Made by a program: the position numbers and the translations under genes
Assembly (NCBI RefSeq): GCF_009688945.1
Contig: NZ_AP021874.1
Span: forward strand, 3,348,001-3,412,000
Source of the DNA: Desulfosarcina alkanivorans
GTDB taxonomy: Bacteria > Desulfobacterota > Desulfobacteria > Desulfobacterales > Desulfosarcinaceae
Direction of reading: 5' to 3'
Length of the DNA: 64,000 nt
Notes under the pieces: generated by a model
Told to the model about the DNA's origin: nothing
Database searches by the model: none
Seen by the model: the letters and a program-made list of their open reading frames with translations, nothing else
Shown here: positions 26,451 through 33,746 of the stretch, one piece after another
Layout of the letters: each line of letters opens with the position of its first letter
Numbering within the stretch: position 1 is the stretch's first letter

Positions 26451-26717
26451 ATGGGTGGTGATGAACTTGCCGGTCCGATCATTGGTGGTCAGTAAATTCA
26501 GACTGTGAACGCTCGGGACCTGCATGGGGTTTTGGAGGTAAAATCACGATTCAACGGCTGGATATAACGACGGATAACCGAGTATCGGTTTATGGAAGGC
26601 ATAGATTTTATAGCCTTTAATAGTTCTATTAAAACCACAAAAAACTACATCAACACCAAGGAATACCACCTCCAAGCCGTTCGCGGGGCCTGCCTTCCGG
26701 GAATCGTATTTTTTTGA
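26451..26717 (+). pseudogene. Broken AntA/AntB antirepressor domain
   Basis: One reading frame from ATG 26,451 gives GPIIGGQ, stop, IQTVNARDLHGVLEVKSRF plus NGWI, stop, then RRITEYRFMEGIDFIAF and a short tail to 26,717. TVNARxLHxxL...RFxxWI...RIxEYxFxEGxDF is the signature of AntA/AntB phage antirepressors. Two in-frame TAA codons (26,493 and 26,565) and the loss of the C-terminal domain make it a pseudogene. It fills the gap between the phage-like operon and the exported protein gene on the other strand. Confidence 0.75.
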
Positions 26718-26738
26718 AATTTTCTCCATCGGTACGAT

Positions 26739-27263
26739 TTACTGGTAAATAATTTCCAGGATGGTCGTTTCCGGGATCCCTCGCCACGCCGTTGACTCCA
26801 TGGCCCCGACCTGGAAACTCTCACCATCCACGTTCATCAGGAACTGGACGGTGCACGCGGCGCCGACCGGCCACCATTGGGTGTTCATGAAATGGGTGAT
26901 CAGCTGGCCCATGTCGGACTCATCGCCCTTGAAATCGCTGTAATCCCCATTGGCCATGCAGAACCGGTACAGGTCATAGGCGCTATAGTACTCGCCCAGC
27001 ATCTTTACGGCGGCCTGGTGGGTGGCCTCGGATATCCGCCCGGAGAACTCCACCACGGCCTGCCCCTTGTCCGTCGTGAAATCCTGCCATGCCGGACTGT
27101 CGAAGGCCCCGTCAAAGGCCTGGCCGATGGTCGTGGTTTCATTCAGGTTGAGGGTGCTGCCCTTTACCACTTCGGTCGGCGAGTTGCTGAACCATCCGGC
27201 ATGGGAGATCCCGGATAGGAGCAAGATGGTTGCGATTGTAAGGAAAGGATTACAGTGTTTCAT
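26739..27263 (-). CDS. Exported protein of unknown function
   Basis: The ATG at 27,263 has AAGGAGGAA upstream, giving 174 residues; a longer frame is not supported. A signal peptide (MKHCNPFLTIATILLLSGIS, then HA|GWF) is clear. The mature part has GSTLNLNETTTIGQAFDGAF, PAWQDFTTDKGQAVVEFSG and WWPVGAACTVQFLMNVDG, a beta-rich pattern seen in small plasmid- and phage-borne envelope proteins, none with a function I can name. It is the only minus-strand gene in the phage-like half and has an AT-rich divergent upstream region shared with 27,456. A lysogenic-conversion or exclusion role is possible but unproven. Confidence 0.65.
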   Translation of the reverse strand: MKHCNPFLTIATILLLSGISHAGWFSNSPTEVVKGSTLNLNETTTIGQAFDGAFDSPAWQDFTTDKGQAVVEFSGRISEATHQAAVKMLGEYYSAYDLYRFCMANGDYSDFKGDESDMGQLITHFMNTQWWPVGAACTVQFLMNVDGESFQVGAMESTAWRGIPETTILEIIYQ

Positions 27264-27455
27264 CGTTGTTCCTCCTTCATGTGGGGTTTTCTCAATGGTT
27301 CCTCTGCTGAAGTTCAATAAAGAAATCTTCATCCCTTTAAAACTTTATATAAATCATTTAAATCATTATAAATATATATTGACATTCTCGGCAACACATG
27401 CAAGTTTTTAGGGGCCATGGCATGATTTTTATCTTACACCAAAAGGAGGATCAAC

Positions 27456-27884
27456 ATGCCTACCCAACACTCCGCCCCTACCATAGCCCTGATCGGTTCG
27501 GCCGTGCTCGATGCCACCGAAGCACACGAGATGCTCGGAGCCATCATCAACGTCATTGAGAACCGGCCGAAAAGCCCCACTGAAGCCCAACTGCAGGCGA
27601 TGATGACCATGGTCCATGAGGGCCTCATGGTCACCCGGCAGCGCCTACAAGGGCTCAGCTATGAAAAAGGGTCTGCGTTTTGTGCATTGATTAATGAGTC
27701 CTTATCGAAAAAGGAGGCGCCGACCAAAACCCCTGACAAAGATGATGACTCGGAAGATCGTGCTGGCTACCTGGTCACGGCGATGGATCTATACCTGTCG
27801 AGGGGCGATCGACCAGCGAAGGCATTGCGAAAGGCCACCTCTGATTACGCTTATGAATATCACCATTCGGCCTGTTTCGGTTAA
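27456..27884 (+). CDS. Small helical protein, paralogue of 24,174-24,386
   Basis: A 142-residue protein with a perfect AAGGAGG site. Residues about 18-66 align with the 70-residue protein at 24,174 (shared xxPxxPTxAQLQ core). A second, acidic part (KTPDKDDDSEDRAG) leads to a helical C-terminus. Unknown family. It is separated from its paralogue by 3 kb within the same element. Confidence 0.65.
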   Translation: MPTQHSAPTIALIGSAVLDATEAHEMLGAIINVIENRPKSPTEAQLQAMMTMVHEGLMVTRQRLQGLSYEKGSAFCALINESLSKKEAPTKTPDKDDDSEDRAGYLVTAMDLYLSRGDRPAKALRKATSDYAYEYHHSACFG

Positions 27885-27964
27885 CGCTCATGACCTATCA
27901 TTCGGCCCCTGGATCCCCGGGGGCCTTCATAACCAACGCTGCTACTTACAGGAAAGCTGACTAA

Positions 27965-28309
27965 ATGAAATGCCTCGCGTGCGGTGGTAATTTGCGGTCC
28001 CCAGGGCACGATCGGAAAAACCTCAAGAATAAGCTATTCGTGCTCCGTTTCCGCAAGTGCAATTGTTGCGATGCCGGGTATGAGACCCGGGAAATGTTCG
28101 ACTGTATTACCGAACAGACCGTTTCCGGACCGATCAGGGTTACCAAGGCCAACCGCTGCCCGCTTTGCGACTCAAAAACCATTGTCCAGTCCACCACCCC
28201 CATAAACCGCGGTGAGGTCCTGCGAACCCGCAAGTGTGAAAAATGTGGTACCGAATTTGGTACCATTGAACGAGTCTTTCTGGTTTTGGTGCCGATAGAA
28301 GACACTTAA
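27965..28309 (+). CDS. Tandem zinc-ribbon protein, Ogr/Delta-like
   Basis: A 114-residue protein with two successive zinc ribbons: C3xxC6 with CNCC (about 33-36), and CPLC with CEKC followed by GTEFGTIE. Each ribbon has the CxxC...R...CxxCGxxF spacing shared by Ogr/Delta late-gene activators and NrdR. Delta of satellite phage P4 is itself a tandem pair of such ribbons, used to switch on helper late genes. Here the protein would be a transcription factor of the element. No good ribosome site was found before the ATG. The NrdR-like resemblance is an alternative source of the pattern. Confidence 0.6.
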   Translation: MKCLACGGNLRSPGHDRKNLKNKLFVLRFRKCNCCDAGYETREMFDCITEQTVSGPIRVTKANRCPLCDSKTIVQSTTPINRGEVLRTRKCEKCGTEFGTIERVFLVLVPIEDT

Positions 28310-28737
28310 ATGAAGGATGGCCGGGACCAAATCCCGGAAACCGAAGATCGTAGAGCCGGAATGGATCGAAGACGGTCTTCCGTGGGGAGTTAACGCTTGT
28401 CTGAAATAACAGCGATCCTACCGGATAGGATCGCATATACAGTCACAGGCCGGTTGCTCTGCTCTGCGCTGTAGAATTGGGGGAATCATCTATTTGTTTT
28501 TTAAATCCACTCTTAACTTAAAGTCAGGCTGATTGTATGATGAAGGAAACATATTGAAATCCAAGCAAGCTTACAGTATCTGTACAAATAATTGATCTTG
28601 GTTATACGATAATAGTTTTTTTTCATCTAATATTGGTAAACTTTTAAATAGCATAGCCTGATAGGGCACCGTATAAAGAAACTATATTGATCTAAAACAT
28701 GGTGGCCACCCACCTAAAATTGTGATAGCATCGTTTT
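28310..28737. other. AT-rich intergenic region with GATC palindrome
   Basis: No credible gene. Contains CCGGGA/TCCCGG (28,321-28,337), GAAGAC/GTCTTC (about 28,369-28,381) and a perfect 9-bp dyad GCGATCCTA/TAGGATCGC at 28,412-28,434 with a GATC in each arm. Composition turns AT-rich at about 28,480 and stays so to the end of the element. It should hold the promoter of the methylase gene, but no convincing -35/-10 pair was found. Confidence 0.5.
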
Positions 28738-29619
28738 ATGTCTTCTGTCTTCACACCTTTACGATATCCTGGAGGGAAATCTTCTCTGGCGCCCTTGTTA
28801 TCTGCTGTAATCAAAACTAATGGGTTGGAGGGTAGTGTATACGCTGAGCCATTCGCGGGAGGGGCTGGGGCTGGGATTAAGCTGCTTTATGCGGGGGTCG
28901 TATCAAAAATCGCTTTAAATGACGCAGATCCTCGTATTTTAGATTTTTGGCTGGCTGTGATTGGGCAGCCCAATAAATTCTTAGATAGAATTGCCAACAC
29001 TCCAGTTACAGTTAATGAGTGGTATAAAAAGAAAGCCATCTGGAAAAATCCGAAACAATACAATTTGTTGGAAAGAGGGTTTGCCACTTTTTTTCTCAAC
29101 CGTGTTAATCGTTCGGGGATTCTGGAAGGCAATCCCATTGGTGGCCTAAATCAAGATGGCCCCTATTTAATAGATGCCCGTTTTAACAGAAAAAATTTGA
29201 TTAAACGAATAAAACGGATGTCAGAATGGCGATCATTGATTAGTTTTAGTGGATTGGATGCAATTGATTTTCTATCTGCAGTATCAGCTCAGCCAAAACC
29301 ACCTTTTCTATATTTGGACCCACCTTATGTTGCAAAAGGGCGGTCCCTATATTTAAATGCATACCAACATGAGCATCACGAAAAATTATGCAATTGGTTG
29401 AAGTCACAGGATCGATTATCTTGGGTTTTAACATATGACGATCATCCGAGCATACATAAACTTTACTCATGGTGCCGAGTTGAAAGGATGAACATTCGTT
29501 ATTCTGCCCAAGTCAAACGACAGGCAGTTGAATTATTAATAACCCCCCGTCGACTATATCTTCCGGAAGACAAACCAAAACCATTGCGCTACGCTGCATC
29601 TGCTTTCGTTGCAGTGTAA
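28738..29619 (+). CDS. D12-class N6-adenine DNA methyltransferase (Dam-like)
   Basis: A 293-residue enzyme. LRYPGGKSSLA (about 8-18) is the class-specific N-terminus, AEPFAGGAGAG (about 37-47) the AdoMet motif I, and LYLDPPYVAKG (about 195) the catalytic DPPY. It should methylate adenine, often in GATC for this class, though specificity cannot be read. There is no Shine-Dalgarno before the ATG, so the message may be leaderless. The gene faces the ParB-like/REase-like pair, overlapping the 3' end of the latter by 31 bp. All three are AT-rich relative to the rest of the window, indicating a shared, foreign origin. Confidence 0.9.
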   Translation: MSSVFTPLRYPGGKSSLAPLLSAVIKTNGLEGSVYAEPFAGGAGAGIKLLYAGVVSKIALNDADPRILDFWLAVIGQPNKFLDRIANTPVTVNEWYKKKAIWKNPKQYNLLERGFATFFLNRVNRSGILEGNPIGGLNQDGPYLIDARFNRKNLIKRIKRMSEWRSLISFSGLDAIDFLSAVSAQPKPPFLYLDPPYVAKGRSLYLNAYQHEHHEKLCNWLKSQDRLSWVLTYDDHPSIHKLYSWCRVERMNIRYSAQVKRQAVELLITPRRLYLPEDKPKPLRYAASAFVAV

Positions 29620-30608
29620 AGTATTTCACTAAATTGTTCCCACCAAACTTTCAACTCACCATACACATTTTCCTTGTTAACTATCCCCAAACCCTCAACT
29701 TCAATCGAGTTATTATAAGCTTTTTGCATATACCAAGGCAACCTGCAACGGTGAAATATTATACCATAAAGGACCGTATTATCACAAAGAGCCTCTTTAT
29801 AAGCTTCAGCCCCTTTTTCTAATTCATCCTCAAACAAGCAGAAAGGAACAAACATTGCTCTTATTGGTTTCAAAACTGGTGGCTTTTTATACCATCTCCG
29901 CCGGAATTGTTCTATCTTATCGCTGCTTAATGGTTTGATTGACCAATCTTTTCCGCTTGCAACCTGCCCCCATAGCGTTAATGCCCAGCCCGGTCCATCG
30001 CAATGGGGCAACCAAGCAAAGACATCAAGCTCATCGTCCTTGGCATGTTTTGCGGGTGCTGGAGGAAAGTCCTGGACAACTCCCTCTCCCCCCATTTCCA
30101 GTTCCACCAATCTCAAGGCATCAAGAAGATTTGTATGGTCAGGGCGCGGCCAACCAAATGCATAAACACGGCCTCCTAAATAACCCGCTGCCGCTAAATT
30201 TGCACAAGCCTGAAAAAGATTTCGCTCTTGGTAAGAAATGTCAGGAAGCGATCCATCAACAACTATTTCAGTTGATTTAATACTAATGCGCAGACTTAAA
30301 TTGTAGGAAAGCATTCCAGGGTTTAACGCCTCCTTTTGTTCTATAAAAGTCCCGCCTCTAATAATTTTAAATGGGTATGCTTCTTTTAATGTCTCATCAC
30401 GGCGTTCAAATTCCCTGCAAACTCTTCCAAGAACTTGCTCTTTTTCAACATCTTCAGTCTCATCTCCTATGTAAGCGTCTTCGGATATATCCATCGCATC
30501 CAGCAGTTTTTCAACAGGACATTCTTTGTATTCAGTAGTGAGGGTATATAACTCTAACCAATCAGCCAAACGTGTCGCAGGCAAATCAAGTTGGGGCGGT
30601 ATTAACAT
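29589..30608 (-). CDS. Putative REase-like protein of the methylase cassette
   Basis: A 339-residue protein without a secure family. The central block VVQDFPPAPAKHAKDDELDV, then FAWLP, then LTLWGQVASGKDW has the shape of PD-(D/E)xK nucleases: an acidic pair, a beta-strand, then Q-x-x-x-G-K/N-x-W, as in restriction-like proteins that sit beside methylases. The N- and C-terminal parts are helical and unrecognised. It begins four bases after the ParB-like stop (AGGA upstream), so the two are one operon. Nuclease activity is inferred, not shown; the catalytic residues need a structural model. Confidence 0.55.
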   Translation of the reverse strand: MLIPPQLDLPATRLADWLELYTLTTEYKECPVEKLLDAMDISEDAYIGDETEDVEKEQVLGRVCREFERRDETLKEAYPFKIIRGGTFIEQKEALNPGMLSYNLSLRISIKSTEIVVDGSLPDISYQERNLFQACANLAAAGYLGGRVYAFGWPRPDHTNLLDALRLVELEMGGEGVVQDFPPAPAKHAKDDELDVFAWLPHCDGPGWALTLWGQVASGKDWSIKPLSSDKIEQFRRRWYKKPPVLKPIRAMFVPFCLFEDELEKGAEAYKEALCDNTVLYGIIFHRCRLPWYMQKAYNNSIEVEGLGIVNKENVYGELKVWWEQFSEILYTATKADAA

Positions 30609-30612
30609 TTAG

Positions 30613-31722
30613 TCAATCCTCATCAATTTCTATATTGTCCTGCTTCATTTTCATGTTTGCCGTCAACTGCTTTGTGATCCTGCTCAAATCAATGGCAGTC
30701 TCATAAAGAGATTTTCCGCCAGCGTATGAATATACATTTCCCAGCGCCTGTTTGGCAGACGATTCTGCCCGATAAAGGGCTTTTTCAAATATTTGTTCTG
30801 CTGGAGTCAGTTCAGCATGCGACAAATATAGATCATTGCTACGCTCAAGCATTGACGTTGCCTTCTGGTCGGCCAAGACTTCCGCCAAATTTTTTACATC
30901 CGGATTTTGTGATGAAACAACCGGTTTAATTTTATCCTTTGAACTACCATACAACCAAATCAGCAGTTTTTTTAACTCTGGAAGTTTCTCCTGAGAGATA
31001 AGAGCACCATCAATGTCTGTTCTTGAGAAACTTGGATTGAGCCCCAAGTATTCTCGTATCTGGTTACGCGTGAGTGCAACGTATAAATGTGAAAAAGCGA
31101 ATTGACGAGTAGGATAGCGATCATCAATCGTAAACAGACCATTTTCCTCAGCCTGCTCAAGGACAATCCAGCCATGGAGCATTTTTTTTACAGTAGCAAA
31201 AGAGTCACCAATGAAGCTAGAAATTTCTTCAACCGATTTTCCTTCTCGATACCATTCTGATGCATATTTTGCCTTCGCCAACGAGTCCCATTTGTGTGGC
31301 CCATTTATGTGCTTAAAACCAATAAAAGCACGGGCTTCACTCTCAGCAGCCACACGGTACACAAGCACTTCATTTAATTGTTCATCCAGATTTATAGAAA
31401 TTTCAGGAATCGTTATGCGGCATTTTTTGGCAAGATCTTTATTTTTTAGAAGCTTAATTGCTGCAAGGCGCCTGTTCCCCTCCAAAACTAAATATGGTGC
31501 TTTCTCTCCAATTACAATCATTGGCTCAATCATGATGTATCCGTTTGAAGCAATTGACAACAATAGCTCATCAATATCTGCCACATTTTTAAGCGCCATG
31601 ATGACGTCAAAATCCGACGCACCTTTTTTTAAACCGAATTGCGCGGTAAGCCTTGGGTTATCCGTATCAAACCGCAAAAGATCAGGTGAAGTCGAAACGG
31701 CTGTACGCAGTGGTAAATCCAT
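30613..31722 (-). CDS. ParB/Spo0J-like nuclease-domain protein
   Basis: The ATG at 31,722 with TTGGAG upstream gives 369 residues; a TTG 12 bases earlier would overlap that site. Residues about 55-90 (IASNGYIMIEPMIVIG, then VLEGNRRLAAIKLL) form a ParB N-terminal domain with the GNRR variant of the GERR motif that binds CTP or nucleotide in relatives. An HTH-like segment (KSVEEISSFIGDSFATVKKM, about 165-185) follows, then a long helical C-terminus. No ParA gene is near, so partitioning is unlikely. Such ParB-domain proteins are frequent in defence and mobile cassettes, and here it heads the operon with the REase-like gene. Confidence 0.75.
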   Translation of the reverse strand: MDLPLRTAVSTSPDLLRFDTDNPRLTAQFGLKKGASDFDVIMALKNVADIDELLLSIASNGYIMIEPMIVIGEKAPYLVLEGNRRLAAIKLLKNKDLAKKCRITIPEISINLDEQLNEVLVYRVAAESEARAFIGFKHINGPHKWDSLAKAKYASEWYREGKSVEEISSFIGDSFATVKKMLHGWIVLEQAEENGLFTIDDRYPTRQFAFSHLYVALTRNQIREYLGLNPSFSRTDIDGALISQEKLPELKKLLIWLYGSSKDKIKPVVSSQNPDVKNLAEVLADQKATSMLERSNDLYLSHAELTPAEQIFEKALYRAESSAKQALGNVYSYAGGKSLYETAIDLSRITKQLTANMKMKQDNIEIDED

Positions 31723-31948
31723 TTTTTTCTCCAATCGACGAATAATGGTATTGACCTTTGCCAGTATTACTGAATAATGGGAGCAACGTAGTTGGAATTA
31801 GAAATAGCAAGTATCTAATTAGCCGTCAACATTACAATTTAGGCGGATAGCTACTAAACCTGGTTTAAAAATGTATTTGAAGTCCAATCCCGCCTGGTTT
31901 CAAACCAACTGCCATATCACACCAGCCCTTAAGACACTGATCGAATTT

Positions 31949-31966
31949 GCTTACACTGCGCTTACA
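31949..31966. promoter_or_regulatory. Putative integrase arm-type sites, right end
   Basis: GCTTACA at 31,949 and again at 31,960, preceded by GATCGAAT, mirrors the pair at 15,450-15,467 in sequence, spacing and orientation. The 31,723-31,948 stretch before it is AT-rich upstream sequence of the ParB-like gene with no further gene. Confidence 0.6.
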
Positions 31967-31984
31967 CGGGGCAAAAAATGACAA

Positions 31985-32016
31985 AAGGGGTTACAGATTG
32001 GATTCTGTAACCCCTT
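31985..32016 (-). terminator. Terminator of tRNA-Gln supplied by the element
   Basis: A 13-bp stem AAGGGGTTACAGA / TCTGTAACCCCTT with a 6-nt loop. Read on the minus strand it follows the tRNA 3' end by about 10 bases and is succeeded by TTTTGTCATTTTTT. It replaces the original hairpin that was pushed to 15,223-15,252. Confidence 0.8.
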
Positions 32017-32075
32017 GATATTCTTTTGGCTGAGGGACAAGGATTCGAACCTTGATTGGCGGAGTCAGAGTCCGC
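32012..32075. repeat. attR: 64-bp direct repeat within tRNA-Gln
   Basis: Identical to 15,248-15,311. It covers the tRNA from the anticodon stem to CCA and the bases after it. The tRNA stays whole on this side. The distance between the two copies gives an element of 16,764 bp. Confidence 0.95.
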
Positions 32076-32100
32076 TGTCCTACCATTAGACGATCCCCCA
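32027..32100 (-). tRNA. tRNA-Gln (anticodon CTG)
   Basis: A full cloverleaf can be drawn: acceptor TGGGGGA/TCCCTCA, D-arm GTC/GAC, anticodon stem GCGGA/TCCGC with loop CTCTGAC (anticodon CTG), T-arm CAAGG/CCTTG with TTCGAAT, discriminator G and an encoded CCA. The first pair is T1-A72, the feature that bacterial GatCAB uses to recognise tRNA-Gln. gltX lies 236 bp upstream on the same strand. The gene is the attachment site of the element to its left. Confidence 0.97.
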
Positions 32101-32204
32101 ACAGAGGTAGGAGCCCCGTTTACACAATAGCGGCCGGCGAGTCAAGTCTAAATTGCCGTCGCAAGCGGGCAAAACAGGGCGTCTCACTACAGAGGGTATA
32201 AAAA

Positions 32205-32335
32205 TTCACAATACACAAGCACCAAATTCCCAATATTCAAATGACAAACAGGAGCAGTTCGGCACGGGTTTGGGATTTCAATATTAACATTTTGAATTTG
32301 TTTGTGATTTGATCATTGGAATTTGAGATTTATCC
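32205..32335. repeat. Intergenic inverted-repeat element, CAAATTCCAA class, copy 2
   Basis: CAAATTCCCAATATTCAAAT near 32,222-32,243 pairs imperfectly with ATTTGATCATTGGAATTTG near 32,308-32,327, and the words match the element at 7,190-7,480. It fills the gap between tRNA-Gln and the end of gltX. Confidence 0.7.
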
Positions 32336-32336
32336 C

Positions 32337-33746
32337 CTATGCACCCATGGTTTCAATATACGCCACGGCCCTTTTCAAACGATCCAGCACCCGCTCCTTG
32401 CCCAACACCTCGATCACTTCGAAAATGCCGGGGCTGACCGTTGTCCCGGTCAGGGCCACCCGCACCGGCTGGGCAATCTTCCCGAAACCCAGCCCCGTTT
32501 CATCCATCACGCGCTTGAAGGCGCCCTCCTGGGTCTTTTCCGCCAGGTCCGCCAGTGCATCCAGTTCGCGGGCCAGCAGGGAAAGCACGCCGGCCGCCGC
32601 CGGCTTGAGGAACTTTTTAGCCGCCTTGGGATCATATGGCCGGACGTCGGCCAGATAGTAGAAACGGGCGCCGTCGGCCATTTCTGCCAGGGTTTTACTG
32701 CGGGCGTGCAGGCTGCCGATGACACCGGCCAGGTAATCGTCATCCGCCGCGTCATACCCCTTCTCAGCCAGAAAGGGCAGCACCCGGGGGGCGAGCTGGC
32801 CGACCGATGCCGCCCGGATATGGTCGGCATTGAGGGCCGTGAGCTTGTCCGGGTCGAACACGCTGGCGGAACGACCGATATGCTCGAGGTTGAATTTGTC
32901 CACCAGTTCCTGCCGGGTAAAAAACTCCTGGTCGCCATGCGACCACCCCAGGCGGGCCAGGTAGTTGATGAAGGCATCGGGCAGATACCCCATATCCCGG
33001 TATGCCGTCACCGACATGGCGCCGTGGCGCTTGCTCAGGCGCGTCTTGTCCTTGCCCAGCACCATGGGAACATGGCCGAACACGGGCAGCGGGGATTTCA
33101 ATGCCCGGTATAGCAGGATCTGCTTGGGCGTGTTCATCACGTGATCGTCACCGCGGATCACCGTGTTGATCCCCATGGTGATGTCATCCACCACCACCAC
33201 AAAATTGTAGGTGGGCGTTCCGTCGCTGCGGCAGATCACGAAATCATCCTGTTCGCTGTTCTGGAAAACGATGTCGCCCTTGATCACATCTTCCACCACC
33301 GTGGTGCCGGAGAGCGGGGATTTGAAGCGAATCACGGCATTGTCCGAACGGGGCAGGCCGCGTTCCCGGCACCGGCCGTCATATTTGGGTTTGCCGCCCT
33401 CGGCCTTGGCCTTCCGGCGCATGGCCTCCACCTCCTCCGGGGTGCAGGTACAATAGTAGGCATCGCCCGAATCCAGCAGCCGCTGGAGGTATTCCCGATA
33501 TACGTCAAACCGCTGGGTCTGGTAGTAGGGTCCCTCGTCCCAGTCCAGTTCCAGCCAGTCCATGGCTTCAAAAATAGCATCGACGGATGCCTGGGTGGAC
33601 CGCACCGTATCGGTGTCTTCGATTCGAAGGACAAATTTTCCATTATGCTTCCGGGCGTAGAGCCAGTTGAACAACGCCGTGCGCGCACCGCCCACATGCA
33701 GGTATCCCGTGGGGCTCGGCGGGAATCGGGTAATGACGGTTTCCAT
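32337..33746 (-). CDS. gltX: Glutamyl-tRNA synthetase
   Basis: The ATG at 33,746 (AGGTG upstream) gives 469 residues beginning METVITRFPPSPTGYLHVGG, which contains the class I HIGH-like motif as HVGG. The KMSKS equivalent is KDKTRLSKRHG (about 245). Length and C-terminal helical anticodon domain are normal. The enzyme makes Glu-tRNA(Glu), and its position beside tRNA-Gln together with gatB in the same window suggests it may also charge tRNA-Gln with Glu for transamidation. A frame extending upstream to 33,884 is not supported by a ribosome site. Confidence 0.97.
   Translation of the reverse strand: METVITRFPPSPTGYLHVGGARTALFNWLYARKHNGKFVLRIEDTDTVRSTQASVDAIFEAMDWLELDWDEGPYYQTQRFDVYREYLQRLLDSGDAYYCTCTPEEVEAMRRKAKAEGGKPKYDGRCRERGLPRSDNAVIRFKSPLSGTTVVEDVIKGDIVFQNSEQDDFVICRSDGTPTYNFVVVVDDITMGINTVIRGDDHVMNTPKQILLYRALKSPLPVFGHVPMVLGKDKTRLSKRHGAMSVTAYRDMGYLPDAFINYLARLGWSHGDQEFFTRQELVDKFNLEHIGRSASVFDPDKLTALNADHIRAASVGQLAPRVLPFLAEKGYDAADDDYLAGVIGSLHARSKTLAEMADGARFYYLADVRPYDPKAAKKFLKPAAAGVLSLLARELDALADLAEKTQEGAFKRVMDETGLGFGKIAQPVRVALTGTTVSPGIFEVIEVLGKERVLDRLKRAVAYIETMGA

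Noticed and set aside
26544..26729. Small minus-strand frame next to the exported-protein gene
   Set aside because: It is antisense to the AntA/AntB pseudogene and has no ribosome site.
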